A stretch of 64,000 bases of DNA from Mesobacillus subterraneus (GCF_020524355.2 NZ_CP129019.1:682001-746000), one strand, 5' to 3'. Shown: positions 30,897 through 41,026, counted from the stretch's first letter. Program-made: numbers and translations. Notes: generated by a model not told the origin, from the letters alone.

Positions 30897-32681
30897 ATGA
30901 TGACTATTTTAAAAGAACTCCTAAAAGTTGATGAGATCGATTTCTATGGCTGCCAGGAATGGAAACAGGGAATGCTCCTGGAGGCTACTACTCGTTTATC
31001 GACAAGTGACGAAGTGATGGGTACTTTTCCTGAATGTCTGGTCAGTGAATTGGCTGGGAAACCCTATTCTTTCATTAGATATCCAGAATCTATGCCTCAG
31101 TACGAACTGTTGCTTATCATGGCTGCTAATGAAAATACAAAGGGGCTGTTCGGTTTTCAATTTACCGGTGGTTCACTTTCCCGGTTATCAGACACGTTTT
31201 TTAATAAGCTTTCTTATGAGTGCAATGTATTTATTGAGAAGGCGCGAAGCTTTGCGGATACAATGGAAGAGGAAAAAAGATATAAACAATTATTCAGAGT
31301 AACAAAAAAATTTCATTCAACGATGGATATGGATGCCGTGCTCGGTGAAATCATTTCTACATTAAGGGAAGTATATCCTTCTTTCACCTATTACCTGCTG
31401 TTATCCCATGATCATAAGGGGTACGGTGGATTGCCGGTTAAAGACCTTGAATACGATAGTGATAACCTGACTGCGATGCAGTCATATGTAAGCGGGCAGA
31501 TCCAATTCGAGGACTCTGTTACAGAAAAAAACTCCATCATGTACGCACCTTTAAAAGGAAAACAGGGTGTTTACGGAGTTTTGCAGGTGATTGCCCCAAA
31601 CTCACTTGTTTTTCCGCAAAATGAAGTTGAGTTTATTAAGCTGCTCGCCAACACCGCAGGCAGTGCGCTGGAAAACGCCAAGCTATATGAGCAATCCAGG
31701 AAATTGATTGCCGATTTGCAGTTAATCAACGAAACCTCGCATCAACTGAATACAAGCTTGCGTTTGACAGATACAATGAAGTTTATCTGCGGACAAATCA
31801 TCAAGTCCTTTAATGCTCAGGAAGTCGGTTTCATCATGATTGATGAAGATCAGGATGATTACTCGGTCCTGCAAGGCAGCACTAGCTTTTTCTATTCAAA
31901 AAATGCTTCCAGCTATATATTGAGGATGGCTAAACGAATCAAGCAGGAAATGGAACCATTATTCATCGGAGATATCTCTTCTGATAGCGAAGACTCTTCT
32001 TTATACTTCCACTCGATTATGGGTGTTCCGATGATTCAGAGCGGGGAATTAAAGGGATTTGCACTTGTCATGCATGAGGAGCCGTATCACTTTGCGTTTG
32101 ATACGTTCAAACTCCTCCAGTCTCTGATCCACCATTCAACTTTGGCTTTTACCAATTCAATGCTGCGTGAAGAGCTGGAGAAAATGGTTGTGACAGATCA
32201 TCTGACGAAGTTGTATTCCCGTGGATACTTGGATGATAAAATGAATCTTTCCATGCTTGAAGATCAGCAGGGAACCTTTATTTTGATTGATATTGATAAT
32301 TTTAAAAACGTTAATGATCAATATGGCTATCAAGTGGGAGACGAGGTACTCATCCAGCTGTCCCGCCAGATTGCGAAGAATATCCGCGGGACTGACATTG
32401 GTGCCAGATGGGGCGGGGAGGAGCTGGCGATTTATCTTCCAGGAGCACCTCTTGAGACGGGTGTCATGATTGCGAATAGGCTAGTGGACAAAGTTGAAAA
32501 GCAAACGAACCCTAGGGTCACAGTTTCATGCGGGGTATCCACATGGATCAGGGGACAGGAAGATACAACCAAGACGGTGTTCAAAAGAGCAGACCAGGCT
32601 CTTTATGTAGCAAAAGGCTCAGGAAAAAATAAAGTCGTCGTCCAGGATGAAGAACAATCTTGCTTTAGTGATAATGTATGA
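30897..32681 (+). CDS. ytrP: YtrP-like GAF-GGDEF protein
   Basis: A 594-residue soluble signalling protein. Two GAF-like sensor domains are visible (about residues 130-270 and 285-425; the first ends VFPQNEVEFIKLLANTAGSALENA). A GGDEF domain follows (DHLTKLYSRGYLDD, FILIDIDNFKNVNDQYGY, GARWGGEELAIYLP, ADQALYVAKGSGKN). The signature loop is GGEEL, so a bulky acidic/aliphatic change occurs at the last position; the rest of the active site looks complete, so diguanylate cyclase activity is possible. B. subtilis YtrP has the same neighbours (rpsD, ytsP). No good ribosome site lies before this ATG (see the upstream frame). Confidence 0.88.
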   Translation: MMTILKELLKVDEIDFYGCQEWKQGMLLEATTRLSTSDEVMGTFPECLVSELAGKPYSFIRYPESMPQYELLLIMAANENTKGLFGFQFTGGSLSRLSDTFFNKLSYECNVFIEKARSFADTMEEEKRYKQLFRVTKKFHSTMDMDAVLGEIISTLREVYPSFTYYLLLSHDHKGYGGLPVKDLEYDSDNLTAMQSYVSGQIQFEDSVTEKNSIMYAPLKGKQGVYGVLQVIAPNSLVFPQNEVEFIKLLANTAGSALENAKLYEQSRKLIADLQLINETSHQLNTSLRLTDTMKFICGQIIKSFNAQEVGFIMIDEDQDDYSVLQGSTSFFYSKNASSYILRMAKRIKQEMEPLFIGDISSDSEDSSLYFHSIMGVPMIQSGELKGFALVMHEEPYHFAFDTFKLLQSLIHHSTLAFTNSMLREELEKMVVTDHLTKLYSRGYLDDKMNLSMLEDQQGTFILIDIDNFKNVNDQYGYQVGDEVLIQLSRQIAKNIRGTDIGARWGGEELAIYLPGAPLETGVMIANRLVDKVEKQTNPRVTVSCGVSTWIRGQEDTTKTVFKRADQALYVAKGSGKNKVVVQDEEQSCFSDNV

Positions 32682-32696
32682 CTTTCACTTTAAGAA

Positions 32697-32742
32697 TTGT
32701 CCAGCTCCAGCGCTTGCCGGGGCTGACAAAGGCGCCAGCATA
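32697..32742. repeat. Dispersed GC-rich repeat, short form
   Basis: A degenerate short copy (GTCCAGCTCCAGCGCTTGCC ... GGCGCCAGCAT) directly after ytrP. Confidence 0.75.
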
Positions 32743-32747
32743 TTTTT

Positions 32748-32776
32748 AAAAAGCACTCAAGATTGAGTGCTTTTTC
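32748..32776 (+). terminator. Terminator after ytrP
   Basis: Perfect stem AAAAAGCACTCAA / TTGAGTGCTTTTT with a two-base loop. Confidence 0.9.
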
Positions 32777-32868
32777 TATTTAACAGACCACAGGACTTTT
32801 TCAACTGGTGTGAGTGAAATCACTTTCCATATCAGAGTAAATGTCATATCCTGATTATGGGGGTATTT

Positions 32869-32882
32869 TGTAAGCGTTTACA
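32869..32882 (+). promoter_or_regulatory. Perfect cre (CcpA) site before the gamma-lyase gene
   Basis: TGTAAGCGTTTACA fits the cre consensus TGWAANCGNTNWCA at every position. It ends about 20 bases before the start codon, just upstream of the ribosome site, a position typical of repression by roadblock or promoter occlusion. Confidence 0.88.
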
Positions 32883-32903
32883 GAATAAGTAGGAGGAATC
32901 GTA

Positions 32904-34116
32904 ATGGGAGAGAAAAGATTTGAAACAAAAGTGATCCATTCTGGATATAAGTCGGACGAATTCAGGGGAAGCCTTGCGCCTCCGTTATTTCAAACTAGTA
33001 CGTTCACTTTCGATACTGCTGAACAGGGTGAAAGGCGCTTTGCCGGAGAAGAGGAAGGTTTCATCTATTCACGTCTTGGAAACCCTACAGTGGCTATGCT
33101 TGAGGAGCGGATGGCAACGATTGAAAAAGGGGAAAAAGCCCTTGCGTTTGGATCAGGGATGGCTGCTGTCTCTGCGATATTGATAGCGCTGACACGCTCA
33201 GGCGACCACATCCTTTGCTCACAGGGAGTGTACGGATGTACGTTTGGACTGCTGCAGCTCATGAAAGAAAAATATGATATTAATCATGATTTTTCGTTGA
33301 TGTCAACGAGAGAAGAAGTATTGGCTGCCATTACCCCAGAGACAAGAGTCATCTATATCGAAACGCCGATCAACCCGACAATGAGGCTGGTTGACCTGGA
33401 AATGGTCGCAGACGTTGCGAAGGAAAAAGGGATTCCGGTCGTTGTTGATAATACATTCAGTTCGCCATATCTCCAGAATCCGCTCGAGCTTGGCTGTGAT
33501 TTCGTTATCCACAGCGCAACAAAGTATATTTGTGGACATGGTGATGTCATTGCCGGCGTAGCAGTGGGACCAAAAGAAATCATGACTAAAATATCGATGA
33601 CAACACAAAAAGGACATTGGCGGCGTGATTTCACCATTCGATGCATGGTTATTGCTTCGTGGTTTGAAAACATTGCCGGTAAGGATGGACCGCCATTGTG
33701 ACAATGCTGAAAAATTGGCATCGTATCTTTCTGATCATCCTGCGGTCGAGGAAGTCATTTTCCCGGGTAACCCTAAGCATCCTGATTACGCAATTGCGAA
33801 AAAGCAGATGCGCAAGCCGGGCGGCCTGATTTCCTTTAACATCAAAGGAGGCCAAAAAGAAGCTCAGGCATTCATCAATAAGTTAAAACTCATTAAAATA
33901 GCCGTCAGTCTAGGAGATGCAGAAACACTGATCCAGCATCCGGCGACGATGACGCATGCCGTAGTCCCAAAAGAAGCAAGAGAAAAGATGGGAATCAAAG
34001 ACAACATGTTAAGGCTGTCAGTTGGATTGGAAGCATGGGAAGACTTAAGAGATGACCTCGAAGCCGCATTTGAGGCTGTCAGAAAAGAAAGCACCATGGG
34101 GACTGGATTCATTTAA
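32904..34116 (+). pseudogene. Methionine gamma-lyase / cystathionine gamma-lyase-type PLP enzyme, one frameshift
   Basis: A cytosolic PLP enzyme of the trans-sulfuration family, about 400 residues. Seen: FETKVIHSGY, YSRLGNPTVAMLEERMA, ALAFGSGMAAVSAIL, YIETPINPTMRLVDL, the PLP Lys in HSATKYICGHGDV, then, in the next frame, VISPFDAWLLLRGLKTLPVR and the C-terminal SVGLEAWEDLRDDL. The break is at the A5 run 33607-33611; removing one A gives TTQKDIGGVISPFD. The N-terminus (SLAPPLFQTSTFTFDTAEQGE) is closest to methionine gamma-lyases, which release methanethiol and 2-oxobutanoate. Specificity is inferred. A perfect cre site upstream suggests carbon repression. Confidence 0.85.
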
Positions 34117-34128
34117 GAGATTCATTAC

Positions 34129-34158
34129 AAAAACCCTCCCATGAATGGGAGGGTTTCA
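34129..34158. terminator. Bidirectional terminator between the gamma-lyase gene and ytsP
   Basis: AAACCCTCCC / GGGAGGGTTT perfect stem, six-base loop. Confidence 0.9.
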
Positions 34159-34168
34159 TAATCTTTTC

Positions 34169-34649
34169 TTATATATATTGCACCAGCATTTCAACGAATT
34201 CCTCGAGTTTTTGCTGATCTAATTCGTCAAAGCGATTTTTTTCCGGTGAGTCGATATCAAGGACCCCAATTACATTGCCCTCTTTGACAATTGGAACGAC
34301 GATTTCCGATTGGGATGCGGCATCGCAAGCGATGTGGCCAGGGAAGGCATGGACATCTTCAACTCTAAATGTTTCCTTCCTGGATGCGGCAGTTCCGCAA
34401 ACTCCTTTGCCGAGCGGGATTCTTACACAAGCTGGAAGACCCTGGAATGGTCCGAGAACAAGCTCGCCATCTTCCATCAGGTAAAAGCCGACCCAGTTGA
34501 CGCGATCGAGAAATTGGTTCAATAAAGCAGAGGCATTGCTTAAGTTCGCAATCGCATTCCTTTCATCTTCCACCAATGCTTTCAGTTGCTTTATCAATAA
34601 ATTGTAATTTTTTTTCACGGCTGTCGCTGTATGTTTCGACTTTAAACAC
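34169..34649 (-). pseudogene. ytsP: YtsP, free methionine-(R)-sulfoxide reductase (GAF), one frameshift
   Basis: A small GAF-fold enzyme that reduces free methionine-R-sulfoxide. The three cysteines are present: PACVRIP, GKGVCGTA and HIACDAASQSE. The long frame starts at a GTG (MKKNYNLLIKQL), but the ribosome site GAGGGGG lies before an earlier GTG at 34649. From there the frame reads VFKVETYSDSREK and meets the A8 run (34608-34615, T on plus); removing one A gives SREKNYNLLIKQLKAL, matching the B. subtilis YtsP N-terminus. Catalytic parts are unaffected. The shift is likely a sequencing error. Confidence 0.88.
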
Positions 34650-34802
34650 AGTTTTTCCCCCTCATTCTTGAAGTTTTAATCTACATTGTATCAAAAATCA
34701 GCGAAACAATGGAGACTTTGTCGAGCTTTTTATAAAGGAAATTTAAATGATTTCCAGAAAGGTAAACAGTAAGGTTAATTGCGGAAAGTGAGGGGTGGAG
34801 CA

Positions 34803-35438
34803 ATGAGGAAAAATTCAAAAGCTGCGATTATTGATGCGGCCATCTACTTATTCAATACGAAGGGGTTCAATGGGACATCTGTGAGGGATATAGCGGCAAG
34901 GGCGGACGTAAATGCAGCGAATATCTCATACTACTTCCGGAATAAAAATGGACTCCTCGAAAATTGTTTTACCGTTTTTTTTGAAAGCTACATGGAAGAA
35001 TTGGAGAAAGGTTTTTCATTGCTGGAATACGGTGCTGAATTATGCCTGAATGCAATGGTTGACAATGTTTTGAGATACCAGTGCCAAAACAGTCAGTTAA
35101 CAAGGTTTATTTTAAGAGAGATGACTATAGACTCGCAGGTTGTCAGGGAAATTATGTCCACCTACCATGTAAAAGAACGCTATATGTTTAAAAAGGTGCT
35201 TGAAGCAGGTATGGTGAACGGGGAATTTAAAAAGAATTCCGTCCAGTTCAGCATTTTACAGCTAAAAGGGCTGCTGTCAATGCCGTTTTTAAATACCCAT
35301 TATGTGACGGAGGTTTTGCATGTGCAGCCTCATGAAAAATATTTTGCTGACAAATACAGCTATGAGATTTCACAATGGATCAAAGGAACCCTTTGTACAG
35401 AGCAAAAAGTGCTGGAGAAAATGTTGATCAATATATAG
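34803..35438 (+). CDS. refZ: RefZ (YttP), TetR-family DNA-binding division regulator
   Basis: A 211-residue TetR-type protein. The N-terminal helix-turn-helix reads AAIIDAAIYLFNTKGFNGTSVRDIAARADVNAANISYYF (shown in part), residues 7-45. In B. subtilis RefZ binds sites around the origin and helps place the polar FtsZ ring during sporulation. Identity is supported by order: ytsP, refZ, hisJ, ezrA. The start at 34803 follows GGGGTGG; the GTG at 34779 lies upstream of it. The gene is divergent from ytsP and ends at a terminator. Confidence 0.88.
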   Translation: MRKNSKAAIIDAAIYLFNTKGFNGTSVRDIAARADVNAANISYYFRNKNGLLENCFTVFFESYMEELEKGFSLLEYGAELCLNAMVDNVLRYQCQNSQLTRFILREMTIDSQVVREIMSTYHVKERYMFKKVLEAGMVNGEFKKNSVQFSILQLKGLLSMPFLNTHYVTEVLHVQPHEKYFADKYSYEISQWIKGTLCTEQKVLEKMLINI

Positions 35439-35471
35439 GAAACCGGTAAAGCTGCCGGTTTCCTTATTTTT
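35438..35471 (+). terminator. Terminator after refZ
   Basis: Perfect GGAAACCGG / CCGGTTTCC stem with T-rich end; it overlaps the end of hisJ. Confidence 0.88.
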
Positions 35472-36261
35472 TTAAAAGCATTCTTTCTATTCCTTGTCCA
35501 AGCTCCTTCGCCTGGTGCGCATCTGATCCGTAAACGAGTCGGATTCCACGCTTTTTAGCTTCGCTTATTACCCAATCTGGAGGGTAGGGCTCACGGCATA
35601 ATGGTTTTGCTGTACCGGCTCCATTATAATCCAGCTCGTAATCATGCTTCGAAACCAACTCCAGTATTTCAATGATCTCATCAGTGCATTCCAGCGCGGT
35701 GGGGAATTTTAAGCGGAATTTATTCGCCAGGGTCATATGCCCGATTCTTTTCGGCTTATAGAGTCCCAAATCGGTCTGGATGGATTTCAATACAGTTTGG
35801 TAGTAATGACGATGAACGTTTTCCACCGAACCGTATGCTTCTGCTATTTCGCGGAAGTTGTCCGGACTGTAATCAAGACAATCATATTTTCCAGAGGGGT
35901 TTTTCAGGAAGTGAACTGATAGAATCGAGTCATCGAGACGAGAACCGAACTCGTCTAGGAATTTGGCAGTCTGTACCTCATAACCTTCGATAAAATCAAT
36001 CTCGAAACCAATATTGATTTTAATTTTACCGCGGTATTTCACCTTCGCTTCTTCGATAGAATCAAAATATTGCTCCAAATCCTCATAACGCATTGCGCTA
36101 TCCTGCATTGGTGTAGGATCTATGAAATCTTCAGGTAGCGGGGCGTGTTCTGCGAATGTAATTTCTGTATAGCCAAGCTGAAGGGCTCTCTCGACGTATT
36201 CTTCAATCTGATCTTTAGTGCCATGCGGGCAAAAAGATGTGTGTACGTGCCCATCTTTCAT
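35464..36261 (-). CDS. hisJ: Histidinol-phosphatase HisJ (PHP family)
   Basis: A 265-residue PHP-type phosphatase that converts histidinol phosphate to histidinol in histidine synthesis. Metal-binding motifs: KDGHVHTSFCPHG at the start, FAEHAPLP (near 55), GFEIDFIEG, LSVHFL, KRIGHMTLANKF and YGSDAHQAKELG near the C-terminus. GGGAGG lies before the ATG at 36261; longer frames start upstream of it. It is convergent with refZ and divergent from ezrA, as in B. subtilis. Confidence 0.93.
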   Translation of the reverse strand: MKDGHVHTSFCPHGTKDQIEEYVERALQLGYTEITFAEHAPLPEDFIDPTPMQDSAMRYEDLEQYFDSIEEAKVKYRGKIKINIGFEIDFIEGYEVQTAKFLDEFGSRLDDSILSVHFLKNPSGKYDCLDYSPDNFREIAEAYGSVENVHRHYYQTVLKSIQTDLGLYKPKRIGHMTLANKFRLKFPTALECTDEIIEILELVSKHDYELDYNGAGTAKPLCREPYPPDWVISEAKKRGIRLVYGSDAHQAKELGQGIERMLLKK

Positions 36262-36464
36262 GATTTCAGGCCTCCCAAAGTAATATATTATGCAAGAATT
36301 CAAGTTAAATCAGCTTAATTCGGATAATTTCAACAAAAAATATGAATTTAATAGTCAAAAATTGTCGTTTACATGGTAATATAAATACATTATACACGCA
36401 TTTATAAATTCATTTTATATAGAAGGATTCAGAACTTGGAATTTGTGAGGCCAGGGGGATAACA

Positions 36465-38157
36465 ATGGAGTACATAATCGGCGGAATAGCTATATTGATA
36501 ATTCTTTTTTTTATTAGGATATTTTATGAAACGGAAGTATTACAGTGAGGTCGACCGGTATGAGTCATGGAAAATCGATATTATGAACCGGCCTGTACTC
36601 GATGAAATGTCAAAGGTAAAACAGTTGAACATGACGGGCCAGACGGAGGAACTTTTCGAACGCTGGCGTCAGGAATGGGATGAACTTGTTACGTCCAAGC
36701 TGCCAGGCATCGAAGATTATTTGTTCGATGCAGAGGAGTACATTGACAAATACAGATTCAAAAAGGCTAAGGAATCTCTTGCCGTCATTGATCGCAAGCT
36801 AACGGAAACTGAGGATAAGATCAAAAAAATCCTCGATGAGTTAAATGAACTTGTTGGAAGCGAAGAGAAAAACCGTGAAGAAATCGATGGCTTGAAGGAG
36901 CAATACAGGGATAATAAGAAAAACCTTCTGTCACACCGCCACAGTTTTGGAAGTGCTGAGGCCAGTCTCGAAGTCATGCTTGAAAACATCCAGGCAAAAT
37001 TCATCGAATTTGATGAGAAGACAGATAATGGGAATTACCTTGAAGCAAGGGAAACGGTGTTGTCCATCCAGTCCATGCTGGAACAGGTATCCAGCAAGAT
37101 GGATTCAATACCAGCGCTGCTGCATGATTGCCAGTCGGTCATTCCTGCTCAAGTCAGCGATCTGAAGGACGGCGTCAAAGAAATGGCTGCACAGGGATAT
37201 GTACTTGACCATCTGAATTCAGAAAAAGAGGTCGAGGAAATCGGCATTGAATTGACTGAATATCGGGCTTCTCTTGAAAAGGGCGATGTTGAGAAGGCTG
37301 AACAGGGTATTCAGGGCTTAAAGGAACGCGTAGAGAAGTTATTCGATCTCCTTGAAGCTGAGGTCCTGGCTAAACAATACATTACGAAGACAGAACACGA
37401 GGCGAAAGAAACCCTCGTAAAAGCAATAACAGAAAGCAAGACGTTGAAAGAAGAGACAAAGCATATCCAGGAGAGCTATCACCTGAATGATAAAGAGCTG
37501 TCGGCACAAACGAATGTAGAACAACAGCTTAAAGCGCTGCTTAAGCGCTTTGAGCTGATTGATCACAGAATTACTGAAAACGACACAGCGCAAAGCCTGA
37601 TAATGGTGGAGCTTGAAGAAGCGAAGCAGCTGCTTGATACACTTGTTGAAGAGCAAAAAGTATTAATGGAAAAGTTGAGTGCCCTAAGGAAGGATGAAAT
37701 GGCGGCTAGGGATAAGGTATGGGATCTTTCTAAAAAGATCTCCGAACTGATCCGAATTGTTTCCAAGAGCAATATGCCTGGTCTGTCACAGGAATATAAA
37801 TACCTTCTAGAAGATGCCAATGAAAGCATCAAACAAGTCAATGAAAAGCTTGAGGAAAAGCCGCTGGATATTCCTGTTGTTCAACAGTATTTAGAAATCG
37901 CTGTGCTGACGGTTGAAAAGCTTGAGGCATCGACTGAAGAAATCGTCGAGACAGTCATGCTGGCTGAACGAGTCATTCAATATGGAAATAGATACCGCAG
38001 TCGATATCCTTCGGTTGATCGTGGACTTAGAGAAGCAGAAGAGTGTTTCCGGAATTACGATTATCGTGATGCACTTGAACAGGCGGCTACATCTATAGAG
38101 GAAGTAGATCCTGGTGCCCTAAAGAGAATCGAGCAAATGTTAGCTGAAAAAGAGTAA
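36465..38157 (+). pseudogene. ezrA: EzrA, septation ring regulator, one frameshift in the membrane anchor
   Basis: EzrA is a spectrin-like membrane protein that restricts and organises FtsZ rings. The ATG at 36465 (after AGGGGGAT) gives MEYIIGGIAILIILFF and then a wrong frame. Removing one T from the T8 run at 36505-36512 restores a membrane segment ending LGYFMKRKYYSEVDRYESW, matching B. subtilis EzrA. The remaining 543 residues form the long coiled-coil domain, including MTGQTEELFERWRQEWDE and a C-terminal QYGNRYRSRYPSVDRGLREAE. A real loss of the anchor would impair division, so a sequence error is likely. Confidence 0.92.
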
Positions 38158-38584
38158 TAATAAACGTGGGTCTCCGTCATGGAGACCTGTTTTTATGCGG
38201 AATAAAAAAGTATAAATTTATCCACTTAGATTAGTGTCTAGCTCCAGCGCCTAGCCCCTCGAGTCACTTGTCTAGCTGCGGCTCCTAACTCCTCGAGACG
38301 CTTCGGTCCTGCCAATGAAGTCAAAGAACGACTTCACTGTCAGGCCCTCCAGCGCTTGTCGGAGTTGGACAGTCGCCTCCGCATTTCGAATTCGGTCCTG
38401 CCAATGAAGTCAAAGAACGACTTCACTGTCAGGCCCTCCAGTGCTTGTCGGGGCTGACCAAGGCGCTTGCGCTTTTCAATCTTCCGGACATACTATATAA
38501 TGTCAATTCCAAATATTTTTCATTGATTATTTCTTATGATAAGATTTCTAGTTAGCATTAACGTATTGAATAAGGGGGGATATG
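38158..38584. repeat. Terminator plus dispersed GC-rich repeats between ezrA and nifZ
   Basis: The gap starts with a hairpin terminator (GGTCTCC / GGAGACC, 38167-38195). The dispersed repeat follows at 38232-38477: a long copy with the doubled CTCCTCGAGACG part, then a partial second copy starting TTCGGTCCTGCCAATG. The last 100 bases are the AT-rich promoter region of nifZ. Confidence 0.85.
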
Positions 38585-39730
38585 ATGATTTACTTAGACA
38601 ACAGTGCCACAACCAAACCCTATAAAGAAGTGCTGAATTCATTTTTAAAGGTCTCAGAAGAATTTTTCGGAAATCCTTCATCTCTTCATAAAATCGGCGG
38701 CCAGGCAGAGAAGCTGCTTCAGCAGGCTCGTTCCCAGGTAGGCAAGCTGCTGAATGTAAAAGAAACGGAAATCCTGTTCACATCCGGTGGAACGGAAAGC
38801 AATAATCTTGCTGTAAAAGGAATCGCGATGGACCACCGCGAAAGAGGCAGGCATATCATAACCACAAGCATTGAGCATGCTTCCATCCACAATGCGATGG
38901 TTCAGCTTGAATCGCTCGGCTATGAAATAACTTATGTAAAGCCAGATCGTAACGGCTTTATCAGCGCGGAGTCGATTCAGAGGGAAATGCGTAACGATAC
39001 GATTCTGGTGTCTGTGATTCATGTCAATAATGAAGTCGGTACCATTCAGCCTATAAAGGAAATTGGAACCATGCTTAAAAAGTATCCAAAAGTGTTTTTT
39101 CATGTGGACTTTGTTCAGGGAGTAGGAAAGGTACCACTTAACTTTTACGAAGCCGGAGTCCACTTATCCACCATATCGGGCTATAAATTCCATGGACTGA
39201 AAGGGACAGGTGCATTATTTATCAAAGAAGGAGTCCACTTGTCTCCACTATTCTCCGGCGGGAATCAGGAATGGAAGCAGCGCAGCGGAACAGAAAATGT
39301 AGCAGGCATGGTAGCAATGGCCAAGGCTTTGAGAATGACATTTGAACAGAGAAAAGAAAAGCTGAATCAAATGGAAGAAGCGATGGAAAGATTAAGAAGT
39401 GGTATCACCGAAATTAAGGAAATTATCATTCACACGCCGATAAAAAATCGCGCCCCTCACATTTTGAACTTTTCCATCAAGGGCTTGAAGGCTGAAACAT
39501 TTGTACATGCCATGGGAAAAAGAAATATATATGTATCAACGACAAGCGCCTGCTCATCCAAAAAGAAAGCTGCAAGCACGACTTTGCTGGCAATGGGAGT
39601 GCCGCAAGATGAAGCGGAAAGCGCGATCAGGGTAAGCCTGACATTCAGCAATACAGTAGAAGAAGCAGAGCTGGCAGCAAAGGCAATTGCTGAGACAGTA
39701 AAACATTTAAGCGAGGTAGTAAAGAAATGA
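38585..39730 (+). CDS. nifZ: Cysteine desulfurase NifZ (sulfur donor for ThiI)
   Basis: A 381-residue PLP-dependent class V aminotransferase-fold enzyme that takes sulfur from cysteine. Signatures: MIYLDNSATTKP, FTSGGTESNNLAVKG, HVNNEVGTIQPI, the PLP Lys in SGYKFHGLKGTG, and the catalytic Cys in TTSACSSKKK. The gene overlaps thiI by four bases, the known NifZ-ThiI pair that makes 4-thiouridine in tRNA. Two consecutive ATGs occur (38582, 38585); the second matches the family start and the spacing from GGGGGGA. Confidence 0.93.
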   Translation: MIYLDNSATTKPYKEVLNSFLKVSEEFFGNPSSLHKIGGQAEKLLQQARSQVGKLLNVKETEILFTSGGTESNNLAVKGIAMDHRERGRHIITTSIEHASIHNAMVQLESLGYEITYVKPDRNGFISAESIQREMRNDTILVSVIHVNNEVGTIQPIKEIGTMLKKYPKVFFHVDFVQGVGKVPLNFYEAGVHLSTISGYKFHGLKGTGALFIKEGVHLSPLFSGGNQEWKQRSGTENVAGMVAMAKALRMTFEQRKEKLNQMEEAMERLRSGITEIKEIIIHTPIKNRAPHILNFSIKGLKAETFVHAMGKRNIYVSTTSACSSKKKAASTTLLAMGVPQDEAESAIRVSLTFSNTVEEAELAAKAIAETVKHLSEVVKK

Positions 39731-40935
39731 TGTATGACCGTATTTTGGTTCGGTATGGAGAAATATCGACTAAAGGAAGAAACAGGAATAAATTCATTGA
39801 TCGACTGAGAAAAAATATTAAAAGAGCTTTAATCAACTATCCGAATATAACCATCAAGGCAGAACGCGACCGCATGTTCATCCTTCTTAATGGTGAGGAT
39901 AGCGATGGAATTGGAGAGAAACTGAAAGAAATATTCGGGATTCAATCCTTCAGCCCGGCTGTGAAAGTTGAAAAAGATCTAGATAAAATGAAAGATGCTT
40001 CACTCGAACTGTTCAGGAAGATTCATAAACCGGAACAGACTTTTAAAATCACTGCTAAACGGTCAGATAAGACATTTGAATTGGATACAAACGGGATCAA
40101 TTCAGAATTCGGCGGCCACATCTTAAGGAATGTTGATAACTTGAAAGTGGACGTCCGCAACCCTGATATTAATCTTCAGATTGAAATCAGGAAAGAAGCC
40201 GCCTATATTTCGGCAGAAACGATAAGTGGTGCTGGTGGACTCCCTGCTGCCTCTGCGGGCAAAGGGATGCTGATGCTTTCCGGAGGTATTGACAGTCCCG
40301 TAGCAGGTTACCTTTCAATGAAGAGAGGTCTCGAAGTTGAAGGAGTCCATTTCTTCAGTCCGCCATTTACAAGTGAGCGGGCAAAACAAAAAGTTATCGA
40401 TCTTTCTGAAAAACTAGCTGAGGTATATGGGCATTTCGTGCTTCACATCGTACCGTTCACTGAAATCCAGCAGGCTATCCACAAGCAAATTCCGGAAAAC
40501 TATACGATGACAACAACAAGGAGAATTATGCTCCGCATCACTGACGCTATAAGGGAAAAACAGGGCGGCCTTGCGATTATCACTGGTGAAAGTCTTGGGC
40601 AGGTCGCAAGCCAGACGCTTGAAAGCATGTATGCGATCAATGAAGTGACTGCTACACCAATCATCAGACCTTTGATTACAATGGACAAACTTCAAATCAT
40701 GGATATTGCTCATCATATCGATACCCATGACATATCGATCCGCCCCTATGAAGATTGCTGCACGGTTTTTGTTCCTGCATCACCAAAAACAAAGCCAAAA
40801 CTAGAAAAGGTTCAAAAATATGAAAGCTTCTTTGACTTTGAGGAATTGATCCAAAAAGCCGTCGAAGGAACGGAACGTATCCTTCTTCAACCTGCATCAG
40901 AACGAAAAGATGACACATTGGGTGACTTATTTTAG
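39727..40935 (+). CDS. thiI: tRNA 4-thiouridine synthase ThiI
   Basis: A 402-residue tRNA-modifying enzyme: ferredoxin-like and THUMP domains (about residues 1-165), then the PP-loop ATPase domain with MLSGGIDSPVAGYL. Later parts include THDISIRPYEDCCTVFVP with paired cysteines. There is no C-terminal rhodanese domain, as is usual for Bacillus, where NifZ delivers sulfur. ATG overlaps the nifZ stop, so coupled translation is likely. Confidence 0.95.
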   Translation: MMYDRILVRYGEISTKGRNRNKFIDRLRKNIKRALINYPNITIKAERDRMFILLNGEDSDGIGEKLKEIFGIQSFSPAVKVEKDLDKMKDASLELFRKIHKPEQTFKITAKRSDKTFELDTNGINSEFGGHILRNVDNLKVDVRNPDINLQIEIRKEAAYISAETISGAGGLPAASAGKGMLMLSGGIDSPVAGYLSMKRGLEVEGVHFFSPPFTSERAKQKVIDLSEKLAEVYGHFVLHIVPFTEIQQAIHKQIPENYTMTTTRRIMLRITDAIREKQGGLAIITGESLGQVASQTLESMYAINEVTATPIIRPLITMDKLQIMDIAHHIDTHDISIRPYEDCCTVFVPASPKTKPKLEKVQKYESFFDFEELIQKAVEGTERILLQPASERKDDTLGDLF

Positions 40936-41026
40936 ATTATGAAAAATTTGTGAACAATTACCAATTAAAGTTTTGAATTAAGCCATGTGTTTTTACACAC
41001 TCTATACTCACAAGGAGGTGAAACAC

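Noticed and set aside
34680..34790. RefZ-binding motifs upstream of refZ
   Set aside because: The region has palindrome-like stretches, but I cannot match them to the known RefZ site with confidence.
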